From Pseudomonadota bacterium (lineage in GTDB: Bacteria > Desulfobacterota > Desulfovibrionia > Desulfovibrionales > Desulfovibrionaceae), in the NCBI GenBank assembly GCA_023390395.1, contig JAEWCY010000208.1, forward strand, positions 1 through 64,000: DNA of 64,000 nt, written 5' to 3'. Under the pieces are notes generated by a model that worked only from the letters and a program-made list of their open reading frames with translations, searched no databases and was not told the origin of the DNA. Position numbers and translations under genes: made by a program. Below are positions 57,013 through 64,000 of the stretch, piece after piece; the first letter of the stretch is position 1; each line of letters begins with the position of its first letter.

Positions 57013-58449
57013 ATGGCTCTCGAACTGCGACAGCAGCTCAAACTTTCCCAGCAGCTGGTGATGACCCCCCAGCTGCAGCAAGCCATCAAGCTCCTGCAGC
57101 TTTCCCGGCTGGAGCTCCTGGAAAGCGTGCAGCAGGAGCTTCTGGAAAATCCCCTTCTCGAGGAATCCCTCGAGGAAGACCGTCAGCCGGAACGCACCAT
57201 GGCCGAGGAGAACCTCGGCCCTTCGGGCGATTCCAGCGACGCGGCCATGGAAAAGGAACTGCTCAAAAACGCCGAGTGGGAGGACTACATCGGCGATTTC
57301 GCCAGCACCAGCCGCCAGTCCCTGGCCCGGGAGACGGAGTTGCCCGAGGAGGGCATGGCCTTCGACGCCAGGCTCGCCTCCAAGCCGTCCCTGGAAGGGC
57401 ACCTCGGCTGGCAGATGCGGCTTTCCAACTTCACGGACAAGGAGCTCGAGATCGGCGAGACCATCGTCGGCAGCCTCAATTCCTCGGGCTACCTGCGCGC
57501 CACCCTGGACGAGCTGGCGCAGATGACCGCCTCCACGGCCGAGGACGTGGAACGGGTGCTTCTGCGCATCCAGCGCTTCGACCCGGTGGGCGTGGCCGCG
57601 CGTTCGCCCAGCGAATGCCTGCTCACCCAGATCGAGGTCTACGGCTACGAGGACCCCATCCTCATCGAACTGGTGCGCGACCACCTCGAGGACCTGGAAA
57701 AGAAGCGCTACAAGCCCCTGGCCAAGAAGTTCCGCCTGACCATGGAGAAGCTCAAGGAATACCTGGAGCTGATTCAGACGCTCAATCCCATGCCCGGGGC
57801 CAGCTACGGCTCGGGCGACCCCATCTACGTGAGCCCGGACGCCTTCGTGTACAAGTACGGCGACGACTTCGTGATCCTGCTCAACGAAGAGGGCATGCCG
57901 CGGCTCAACCTCAACATGTCCTACATGGAAGGCGTCAACCCCAAGGCGGACAAGGACAAGGACTACCTGCAGGACAAGATGCGCTCGGCCATGTGGCTCA
58001 TGAAAAGCCTGTACCAGCGCCAGCGCACGCTTTATAAGGTGCTGGAAAGCATCGTCAAGTTCCAACGGGAATTTTTCGAGCACGGCGTGACGCGCCTGCG
58101 GCCGCTGATCTTAAAGGATGTGGCCGACGACATCAGCATGCACGAATCGACCGTCAGCCGCATTACCTCCAACAAATACGTGGCCACGCCACACGGCATT
58201 TTCGAACTGAAGTTCTTCTTCAACAGCTCCCTTGAACTCGACGACGGCAGCACCGTGGGCTCCGAGTCGGTCAAGGCCATGATCAAGCGCATCATCGCCG
58301 GCGAGAACGCCAAGCGGCCCATCAGCGACGAGGCCATCGCCGACATGCTCAAGGAAGAACTGCAGATCAACATCGCCCGGCGCACCGTGGCCAAGTATCG
58401 CACGGCCATGGGGATCGAATCCTCGTCCAAGCGCAAGGAAGTTTTCTGA
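57013..58449 (+). CDS. rpoN: RNA polymerase sigma-54 factor
   Basis: A 478-aa sigma-54. Region I begins MALELRQQLKLSQQLVMTPQLQQAIKLLQLSRLEL (Gln/Leu-rich, activator-interacting). An acidic region II follows, then the core-binding domain. The C-terminal helix-turn-helix and the RpoN box ARRTVAKYR (455-463) read the -24 element. All expected parts are present. hpf, ptsN and rapZ follow in the order common in proteobacteria. This single rpoN would serve the sigma-54 promoters proposed in the 7-38 kb locus. No strong ribosome site precedes ATG 57013. Confidence 0.97.
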   Translation: MALELRQQLKLSQQLVMTPQLQQAIKLLQLSRLELLESVQQELLENPLLEESLEEDRQPERTMAEENLGPSGDSSDAAMEKELLKNAEWEDYIGDFASTSRQSLARETELPEEGMAFDARLASKPSLEGHLGWQMRLSNFTDKELEIGETIVGSLNSSGYLRATLDELAQMTASTAEDVERVLLRIQRFDPVGVAARSPSECLLTQIEVYGYEDPILIELVRDHLEDLEKKRYKPLAKKFRLTMEKLKEYLELIQTLNPMPGASYGSGDPIYVSPDAFVYKYGDDFVILLNEEGMPRLNLNMSYMEGVNPKADKDKDYLQDKMRSAMWLMKSLYQRQRTLYKVLESIVKFQREFFEHGVTRLRPLILKDVADDISMHESTVSRITSNKYVATPHGIFELKFFFNSSLELDDGSTVGSESVKAMIKRIIAGENAKRPISDEAIADMLKEELQINIARRTVAKYRTAMGIESSSKRKEVF

Positions 58450-58499
58450 TGCTTCGGGCCGGGTCTGCCGGCCCAATACCACGCCACCCGGAGGACCCC

Positions 58500-59048
58500 A
58501 TGAACATCACCTTTAATTTCAAGAATTTCGAACCGTCGGATCATTTGCGCGACTACGCCCGCAAACGCTTCGACAAGCTCGCCAAATATACCACCGCCAC
58601 CGACGCTTCCGAGCTCCAGGTCAACTTGGCCGTGGAGAAGACCCGCCAGATGGCCGACGTCGTCTTTTTGGCCGACAACATGCACATCTCGGCCCACGAA
58701 GTGTCCGAGGACATGTACTCCACCATCGACATGATCCTGGACAAGGTCGAGGCGCAAGCCAAGAAGTTCCGCGAAAAGCAGAAGGACCGCCGCCGCCAGG
58801 CCGCCGACACCGTGCGCCTGCAGGTCATCAGCATCAGCGAGGACGCCCAGGGCGGGCGCACCCCGACCATCGTCGAGACCGACGACTTCTCCCCCAAGCC
58901 CATGGCCGTGGAGGAAGCCGCCGAGCAGCTGGTCAGCCTCAAGCAGGAGTTCCTGGTGTTCGTCAATTCCGAAACCGAACGGCCCAACGTCATCTACCGT
59001 CTGCGCAACGGCGACTTCGGCCTGATCGATCCTGGAACGGGCGCGTAG
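58500..59048 (+). CDS. hpf: Ribosome hibernation-promoting factor, long form
   Basis: A 182-aa protein with an N-terminal beta-alpha-beta-beta-beta-alpha Hpf/YfiA domain (MNITFNFKNFEPSDHLRDYARKRFDKLAKY...), a charged linker (KKFREKQKDRRRQ) and a C-terminal dimerisation domain (FSPKPMAVEEAAEQLVSLKQEFLVFVNSET...VIYRLRNGDFGLIDP). Long Hpf pairs 70S ribosomes into 100S dimers in resting cells. GGAGG sits 6 bases before ATG 58500. It lies 51 bp after rpoN, and its TAG directly abuts the ptsN start. Confidence 0.96.
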   Translation: MNITFNFKNFEPSDHLRDYARKRFDKLAKYTTATDASELQVNLAVEKTRQMADVVFLADNMHISAHEVSEDMYSTIDMILDKVEAQAKKFREKQKDRRRQAADTVRLQVISISEDAQGGRTPTIVETDDFSPKPMAVEEAAEQLVSLKQEFLVFVNSETERPNVIYRLRNGDFGLIDPGTGA

Positions 59049-59501
59049 ATGAAGCTTGAGGACTATCTCCAGCCCGAGTTCGTCATCGGGGATCTTGCCG
59101 CCGAGGCCAAGGGCGAGGCGCTGGCCGAGCTGGTCGCGCCGCTGAAAAAACGCTGGCCCGACTTCGACGACGCCAAGGCCAGGCAGGTGCTGCTGGACCG
59201 GGAAAGCCTCGGCACCACCGGCATCGGCGACGCCGTGGCCATCCCCCACGGCAAGATGGAGAGCCTCCAGCAGATCGTCATCGTCGTCGGCAGAAGCTTC
59301 AAGGGCGTGAACTTCGATGCGCTGGACCTCAAGCCCTGCCGCATCTTCTTCCTCGTCCTGGCCCCGGAGCACGTGGCGGGCCTGCATCTGCGCATCCTGG
59401 CCCACATCTCCCGGCTTCTTTCCGACGAATCCTTCCGGCGCGCCTTCCTGGGCGCCGAGGACGACGCGGCCCTGTGGCGGGTGCTGACCGCCGCGGCCTG
59501 A
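59049..59501 (+). CDS. ptsN: Nitrogen-type PTS enzyme IIA
   Basis: A 150-aa EIIA of the fructose/nitrogen family. The phosphoryl-accepting His67 is in 'GDAVAIPHGKMES'. EIIA-Ntr proteins act as regulators (potassium uptake, stress, sigma-54 links) rather than sugar carriers. The ATG touches the TAG of hpf, so translation is coupled. A 205-bp gap (59502-59706) with only short GC repeats separates it from rapZ. Confidence 0.93.
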   Translation: MKLEDYLQPEFVIGDLAAEAKGEALAELVAPLKKRWPDFDDAKARQVLLDRESLGTTGIGDAVAIPHGKMESLQQIVIVVGRSFKGVNFDALDLKPCRIFFLVLAPEHVAGLHLRILAHISRLLSDESFRRAFLGAEDDAALWRVLTAAA

Positions 59502-59706
59502 CGTGAAACCGTTTCGCCCCCTGTCCGTGCGCCGGCCGTCACACGGCCGCGCCGGACGGGGGGTATCGTTTCCGGCGACGGGCCGCCCGCGGGGCGGCGT
59601 TTGACGGGGCGTCCCCTGGTGGAGCCCGAACCTCTGTCCGGCCGGACCGCGAGGCGCGGCACGGGCCGCCGTCCCGGCGGGGGAGGCGGCCGGAGGGCGA
59701 AACGGC

Positions 59707-60594
59707 ATGCAAGACGCGCCTGCGGATCTCAAGATCGTCATCCTGACCGGGCTGTCCGGGTCCGGCAAGAGCACGGGCCTTCGGGTCTTCGAGGACCTGG
59801 GCTTTTTCTGCGTGGACGGGCTGCCCGTGAGCCTCGTGCCCAAGCTCATCGGCCTTTTCGACGACAAGGGCGGCCAGCGCTACAAGGGGCTGGCGCTCGG
59901 CATGGACGTGCGCCAGGCCGACCTCGACCGGGACTGGGGCGCGACGCTGGCCCAGGTCAAGGGCCGCGACGTGGGCCTGCAGATCATCTTCTTCGAGGCC
60001 GACACCCAGGAGATCATCCGCCGCTACGCCACCACGCGGCGGCCCCACCCCCTGGAAAGCCCGACCATGGGCCTGGAGCAGGCCGTGGCCGCCGAGCGCG
60101 AGCGCATGACGGCCCTGCGCGACGCCGCGGACATGGTCATCGACACCACGGACTTCTCCATCCATGACCTGCGGCGCAAGCTCCAGGAGAAGTGGGCCTC
60201 CATCCGTCCGGCCAAGGGCACGCTCAAGGTCCACGTCATGAGCTTCGGCTTCAAGTACGGGCCGCCGTCCGAGGCGGACATGATCTTCGACCTGCGCTTT
60301 TTGCCCAACCCTTATTTCGACAAGGACCTCCGGGAAAAGACCGGCAAGGACGCGCCCGTGCGCGACTACGTCCTGGCCGAGGACCCGGGCCGGGAGTTTC
60401 TCGGCCGGCTCAAGGACTTCCTGCTCTACCTCCTGCCGCTCTACGCCAAGGAAGGGCGCTACCGCCTGACCGTGGCCTTCGGCTGCACCGGGGGCCGGCA
60501 CCGGTCCGTGGCCGTGGCCGAGGCCGTCTTTGACACCTTGTCCAAGGCTGGCTACAATATTTCCCTTGAACACCGGCACATCGAGCGCGGCTGA
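59707..60594 (+). CDS. rapZ: RNase adapter/nucleotide-binding protein RapZ
   Basis: A 295-aa P-loop protein. Walker A is GLSGSGKST (15-23). The C-terminal domain has 'SFGFKYGPPSEADMIFDLRFLPNPYF' and 'FGCTGGRHRSVAVAE', both diagnostic of the RapZ/YvcJ family. In E. coli RapZ directs RNase E to the GlmZ small RNA and senses glucosamine-6-phosphate; its role in this lineage is not established. Located between ptsN and the mannose-type PTS genes, its usual place. The length is normal and the frame intact. Confidence 0.95.
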   Translation: MQDAPADLKIVILTGLSGSGKSTGLRVFEDLGFFCVDGLPVSLVPKLIGLFDDKGGQRYKGLALGMDVRQADLDRDWGATLAQVKGRDVGLQIIFFEADTQEIIRRYATTRRPHPLESPTMGLEQAVAAERERMTALRDAADMVIDTTDFSIHDLRRKLQEKWASIRPAKGTLKVHVMSFGFKYGPPSEADMIFDLRFLPNPYFDKDLREKTGKDAPVRDYVLAEDPGREFLGRLKDFLLYLLPLYAKEGRYRLTVAFGCTGGRHRSVAVAEAVFDTLSKAGYNISLEHRHIERG

Positions 60595-60684
60595 GGCGGC
60601 GCTTCCGATGCGTCACGGCGTTTTCCGGTCGCGTGCGTCGCGACCTCACTGCAGCCAAGGGCCGCGCGCCCGTCGAGAGGATGC

Positions 60685-61122
60685 ATGAGCGGGCAAAACC
60701 AGCCCGACACGCCCGTTGGCGTGGTCGTGGTCACCCATACCGAATACGGCGCCTGGCTGCTGCGGGCGGCGGAATTCATCCTCGGGCCCCAGGAGCATTG
60801 CCGTTGCGTCAGCGTGGACATGACCCATCCCGTGGATGCGACCCTGGTCACGCTCAAGGCCGCCATCAAGGAGACCGACCGGGGAGCCGGTGTCCTGATC
60901 CTTACCGACATGTTCGGCGGCACGCCGACAAACCTCAGCCTGTCGCTTCTGGGCACGGGACGCCTGGAGGTGCTCACCGGCGTCAACCTGCCCATGCTCA
61001 TCAAGATCCTCGGCTCCCGCACCAGGGCCCTGGAGACGCTGGCCGTGGAGGCCAAGCAGGCCGGCTGCCAGGGCATCGTCGTGGCGGGCGAGGTGCTGCG
61101 CAAGAAGGTGGCCGAGGGCTAG
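60685..61122 (+). CDS. Mannose-family PTS enzyme IIA
   Basis: A 145-aa IIA-Man domain beginning MSGQNQPDTPVGVVVVTHTEYG. His18 in 'VTHTEYG' is the expected phosphorylation site, and 'VLILTDMFGGTPTNLSL' the family's second signature. It passes phosphate from HPr to the IIB protein encoded 3 bp downstream. HPr and enzyme I are not in the window. Desulfovibrio often keeps such a cluster as a partial or regulatory PTS, so the sugar is uncertain. Confidence 0.92.
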   Translation: MSGQNQPDTPVGVVVVTHTEYGAWLLRAAEFILGPQEHCRCVSVDMTHPVDATLVTLKAAIKETDRGAGVLILTDMFGGTPTNLSLSLLGTGRLEVLTGVNLPMLIKILGSRTRALETLAVEAKQAGCQGIVVAGEVLRKKVAEG

Positions 61123-61125
61123 GCC

Positions 61126-61587
61126 ATGGCGTTCGTACGGGTGGACAACCGGCTCGTGCACGGCCAGATCATCGAAACCTGGCTGCCCTTTACCCATGCC
61201 AGGGCCATTCTGGTCGTCAACGACGCCCTGGCCGGGGATTTCCTGCGCCAGGAGATCATGTCCCTGGCCATTCCCGCCGGAGTGCGCATCGAGTTTCTGC
61301 CCGTGGCCGACCTTGCGCCGTTTCTCGGCCGCAATCCCCTGGAGGCCGAGGGGGCGCTGATCCTGTTCGCCAGCTGCCGCGACGCCCGGGCCGCCTACGA
61401 GAAGGGCTTCGGCTTCGGCAACCTCAACCTCGGCAACCTGCACTACGCGCCCGGCAAGAAGCAGGTCTGCCCCCACGTGGCCCTGTCCAAGGAGGACGAG
61501 TCCTGCCTGGACTTCTTGCGCGACAACGGCGTGCGCCTGGACTACCGCTGCGTGCCGAGCGACCCCCAGCAGCTGCGCGGCGCCTGA
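61126..61587 (+). CDS. Mannose/sorbose-family PTS enzyme IIB
   Basis: A 153-aa IIB domain. 'FVRVDNRLVHGQIIETW' at the N-terminus carries the phosphorylated His12, and 'LGNLHYAPGKKQVCPHVALSKEDE' is the conserved family loop. It overlaps closely with the IIA gene (3-bp gap). The membrane IIC gene that follows is split by a frameshift at a run of nine T (61672-61680), so whether this IIB has a working partner depends on slippage or on the sequence being correct. Confidence 0.93.
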   Translation: MAFVRVDNRLVHGQIIETWLPFTHARAILVVNDALAGDFLRQEIMSLAIPAGVRIEFLPVADLAPFLGRNPLEAEGALILFASCRDARAAYEKGFGFGNLNLGNLHYAPGKKQVCPHVALSKEDESCLDFLRDNGVRLDYRCVPSDPQQLRGA

Positions 61588-61627
61588 GGCGACAGCGCGC
61601 CAACGACCAGCCGGAGCGAACCACGAC

Positions 61628-62319
61628 ATGACCCATCAGGCCGACATCCTGCTGCACGTTGGAAGCGTCGCTTTTTTTTTGTCCTTTTCTCGTCCTTCCG
61701 CTTCTTCGTCAACGCGGCGCTCCTTGAACGGCCGGTGATCATCGGCTTCGCCTGGGCCGCGGCCTTCGGCGACCTCGACCTCACTCTCAAGCTGTGCCTT
61801 TTCTACGAACTCTTCTGGCTCGACGGCATCCCGGCCGGCACCCACATTCCGCCCAACGCCGCCGCCTCCACCCTGGCCGGGCTTTCGCTCATGCACGTGT
61901 TCAAGCTGACCTCGCCGGCCGAGGCGCTTTTCGTGGCCGCGTCCACGGCCATGCTCGGCCGGCTGTTCGCCGCCCTGGAAGGCGTGCAGCGGGTGGTGGA
62001 GAACATCGCGCTGTCGCGCTACACCGCCGCCCGGGAGCGGGCCAAGGCCCATTTCGCGCCCGGCCGGCTCATCCGCCGGGCCTTTTGCGACATGGCCATC
62101 CTCAACGGCGTGGCCTTCAGCGTGGCCCTGGCCGGGCTCATCGCCCTGTTCCACGCCATCCTGCCCCTGGTGTGGCCCTACCTGTCCTCCTCGGGCGCGA
62201 CCTGGAGCCAGTTGTGGATCCTGGGAAGCCTCGGCGGCGTGCTCTCCCTGCGCTACCGGCCGGCCTACCTGACCCTGGCCGGCGGCATGGCCGTGGCCAT
62301 GGCCTGGTTTTTATTCTAA
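61628..62319 (+). CDS. PTS sorbose-type enzyme IIC, frame interrupted at a T9 run
   Basis: From ATG 61628 the reading is MTHQADILLHVGSVAFF, then the frame fails in nine T (61672-61680) and stops at about 61736. In the other frame the protein continues 'VLFSSFRFFVNAALLERPVIIGFAWAAAFGDLDLTLKLCLFYELFWLDGIP...' to 62319, about 230 aa with roughly six membrane segments. 'LLERPVIIG' matches the N-terminus of IIC-Sor proteins, so the two parts belong together. One extra T (or two fewer) would restore the frame. Explanations are transcriptional slippage, phase variation, a real null allele or a sequencing error. An internal start (GTG 61735) would lack the first helix. Confidence 0.7.
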
Positions 62320-62569
62320 CGTCTCGCGCCTCCGTTTGGCCCCCGGCCCGCGGCCGGAAAGCGGCACAGGGACGCGTCTGGCCGCTCCTCTTTCCCGGAA
62401 ATGAACATCGCGGGATTTTTCCTGATGCGCCGGGCCCCGGGCAAAAAAGCAGTCCGCCTCCTGGGAATTTGACTTGGCAAGATTTGCCTTTTGGGATAAT
62501 CTTCACAAGTTCTGAAATGAGGCTGCCAACCCGTCAGGGTTTTGGAAAAAACACCAGGAGGACACAACT

Positions 62570-63490
62570 ATGGCTGTTTATGTCGTTGGTCACAAAAATC
62601 CGGACACCGATTCCGTCGCCGCCGCCATTTCCGTGGCTGATCTGATGAGCAAGGCCAAGGGCCTGGACGCCAAGCCGGCCGCCCAGGGTCCGCTCAACCC
62701 CGAAAGCGCCTTCGTGCTCGAAAAGTTCGGCGTGGCCGCTCCGGAGATCGTCACCGACGCCACCGACAAGCAGATCATCCTGGTCGACCATTCCGATCTG
62801 GCCCAGAGCCTGGACAACCTGGCCAAGGGCGAGATCATCGGCATCTACGACCACCACAAGCTCGGCGACGTGACCACCCCCAATCCCCTGGACATCCTGG
62901 TCAAGCCCGTGGGCTGCTCCTGCACCGTGGTCAAGATGATGTACGACTGCGCCAAGGTCGAGATTTCCAAGCCCATGGCCGGCATCATGATGTGCGCCAT
63001 CCTGTCCGACACCGTCATGTTCAAGTCCCCGACCTGCACCGCCGACGACAAGGCCGCCGTCGAGGCCCTGGCCAAGATCGCGGGCGTGTCCGACTTCATG
63101 TCCCTGGGCGTGGAGATGTTCAAGGTCAAGTCCGCCGTGGGCGGCACCCCGGCCAAGGACCTGGTCTTCCGCGACTACAAGGACTTCAACATGGGCGGCA
63201 AGAAGATCGGCATCGGCCAGCTGGAAGTGGTCGACCTGTCGATCCTCGAGCCGGTCAAGGCCGCCCTGCTGGAAGAGTGCAAGAAGGTCAAGGCCGAAGG
63301 CCGCCACAGCGTGTTCCTGCTTCTGACCGACATCATGAAGGAAGGTTCCGAGATGCTGATCGTCTCCGACGATCCCGGCTACGTGACCAAGGCCTTCGGC
63401 GTCGAGGTCAAGGGCGACTCCGTGTGGCTCGACGGCGTGCTGTCCCGCAAAAAGCAGGTCGTGCCGCCTTTCGAGAAGGCTTTCGCCTAG
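62570..63490 (+). CDS. ppaC: Manganese-dependent inorganic pyrophosphatase (family II)
   Basis: A 306-aa DHH-family enzyme that hydrolyses pyrophosphate in the cytosol. The metal-binding motifs are 'GHKNPDTDS' (7-15), 'LVDHSD' (71-76) and 'YDHHKLGD' (93-100); the substrate-binding 'SRKKQVVP' is near the C-terminus. Sulfate reducers need fast PPi removal because sulfate activation by ATP sulfurylase releases it, so this gene fits the proposed lifestyle. AGGAGGAC precedes ATG 62570 and a clear terminator follows (63517-63545). The 250-bp gap upstream holds no gene. Confidence 0.96.
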   Translation: MAVYVVGHKNPDTDSVAAAISVADLMSKAKGLDAKPAAQGPLNPESAFVLEKFGVAAPEIVTDATDKQIILVDHSDLAQSLDNLAKGEIIGIYDHHKLGDVTTPNPLDILVKPVGCSCTVVKMMYDCAKVEISKPMAGIMMCAILSDTVMFKSPTCTADDKAAVEALAKIAGVSDFMSLGVEMFKVKSAVGGTPAKDLVFRDYKDFNMGGKKIGIGQLEVVDLSILEPVKAALLEECKKVKAEGRHSVFLLLTDIMKEGSEMLIVSDDPGYVTKAFGVEVKGDSVWLDGVLSRKKQVVPPFEKAFA

Positions 63491-63516
63491 TCCTTTCCGC
63501 GCAGGCGTCAAAGAGG

Positions 63517-63545
63517 GGAGCGGCCTTCGGGCCGCTCCTTTTTTT
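63517..63545 (+). terminator. Rho-independent terminator of ppaC
   Basis: GGAGCGGCC-TTCG-GGCCGCTCC (9-bp stem with a stable UUCG tetraloop) followed by seven T (63539-63545), 27 bp after the ppaC stop. Confidence 0.95.
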
Positions 63546-63642
63546 GTCCCGTTCGGGCGGGCACCGGGGATGACCTTCCCGACGTCATCGGCTGCTTGCC
63601 CGGGATGCAACGGGCTTTTCCAAGTCCGGAGGGGGCGCGGGG

Positions 63643-64000
63643 CTATTGTTCCCTGTCGCGCAGGCCGAAGAAGCGCAGCGCCAACTGCCCCAGCGATTTC
63701 AGTTCGTAGGCGTAGAGGGCGCCCTTGCCAGAGAAGCCTTCCAGGACGCCATGCTCGGGGAGTTTCGTGCCCGAGGACCAGACGTTGTAGATGCTGATCC
63801 TGTTCTTGGCGACGTAGGCCAGGGTCCCTTGCTCGATGAGCTTCCTGTAGGGCTGCTCGATGCAGACCGGGACGTTCGCCCGCGTCTCCGGCTGGTCCGC
63901 CGCCGTGACCCGGCCGATGACCGTATCGTCGAGATAGACGAGGCCGTCGTGCCGCGTCGGAGGCGTCGGAAAGGCGATCGTGTAGTTGACGCACGCGGCG
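63643..64000 (-). CDS. C-terminal part of an unidentified protein (5' end outside window)
   Basis: The minus strand is open from the window edge to TAG at 63643-63645, about 118 residues: '...FPTPPTRHDGLVYLDDTVIGRV...VPVCIEQPYRKLIEQG...NRISIYNVWSSGTKLPEHGVLEGFSGKGALYAYELKSL...'. I do not recognise it with confidence. The alternation of short strands with 'V.V.I...Y..LI..GT' recalls MCE/MlaD-like or beta-rich domains, but the rest of the gene is needed. It converges on ppaC and is separated from it by the terminator. Confidence 0.6.
   Translation of the reverse strand, partial: AACVNYTIAFPTPPTRHDGLVYLDDTVIGRVTAADQPETRANVPVCIEQPYRKLIEQGTLAYVAKNRISIYNVWSSGTKLPEHGVLEGFSGKGALYAYELKSLGQLALRFFGLRDREQ

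Noticed and set aside
62467..62495. Sigma-70 promoter TTGACT...GATAAT before ppaC
   Set aside because: The spacing between the boxes is about 20 bp, too long for a standard promoter, and the alternative TTGGCA is too close at 15 bp.

Overview
The window is high-GC DNA from a deltaproteobacterial sulfate reducer, most likely a member of Desulfovibrionaceae (Desulfovibrio/Solidesulfovibrio type). This rests on recognised gene content: a Desulfovibrio-type trimeric porin, OFA-family transporters, the rpoN-hpf-ptsN-rapZ-mannose PTS order, and GC-rich dispersed hairpin repeats. No 16S or taxonomic marker is present, so the assignment is an inference.

Layout. 1-7.1 kb is housekeeping: the end of dnaX, ybaB, recR, a RecD2-type helicase, a membrane flippase-like protein, thiD, tRNA-Leu(TAG) and a Bcr/CflA-type MFS pump. 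7.5-38.3 kb is the centre of interest, a roughly 31-kb arylacetate-decarboxylase superlocus. It holds two complete glycyl-radical enzyme systems of the 4-hydroxyphenylacetate decarboxylase (HPAD) type. Each has a large subunit (hpdB), a small iron-sulfur subunit (hpdC), a radical-SAM activase (hpdA), an OFA-type MFS transporter and a PAS/AAA+/Fis sigma-54 activator. Around them lie two ANL-family ligases (one phenylacetate-CoA-ligase-like), an outer-membrane porin, an operon of SGNH hydrolase, two DUF4125-like paralogues, a flavoprotein and a chemoreceptor, and a two-gene efflux operon. 38.8-48.3 kb holds a methyltransferase, a second chemoreceptor and a four-gene two-component cluster. 48.5-53.5 kb is a low-GC accessory island beside tRNA-Ser(CGA): hipBA, an orphan Rhs tip with a probable immunity gene, an Rhs remnant and a broken IS3-type OrfA. 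53.5-64 kb returns to housekeeping: tadA, purQ, pyrG, rpoN, hpf, ptsN, rapZ, mannose-type PTS IIA/IIB/IIC, ppaC and the end of an unidentified gene.

How it may work. Both GREs keep every HPAD active-site residue I can place (Ser, Phe, Cys-x-Glu, His, Glu and the radical Gly). Decarboxylation of a p-hydroxylated arylacetate to a p-cresol-type product is therefore the best prediction. The porin and MFS carriers would take up substrate, the chemoreceptor would sense it, the ligases would activate related aryl acids, and the efflux operon would remove a toxic phenol. Candidate sigma-54 promoters of the form xGGCAY-N5-TTGCT lie upstream of most transcription units of the locus. Two dyads look like enhancer sites: a palindrome upstream of hpdB1, and a TGWCAC-N5-GTGAC motif at three places.

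The most unusual features are these. The second HPAD small subunit has lost all four ligands of its N-terminal Fe-S cluster. Strong hairpins follow hpdBC in both copies. The PTS IIC gene is split at a run of nine T.
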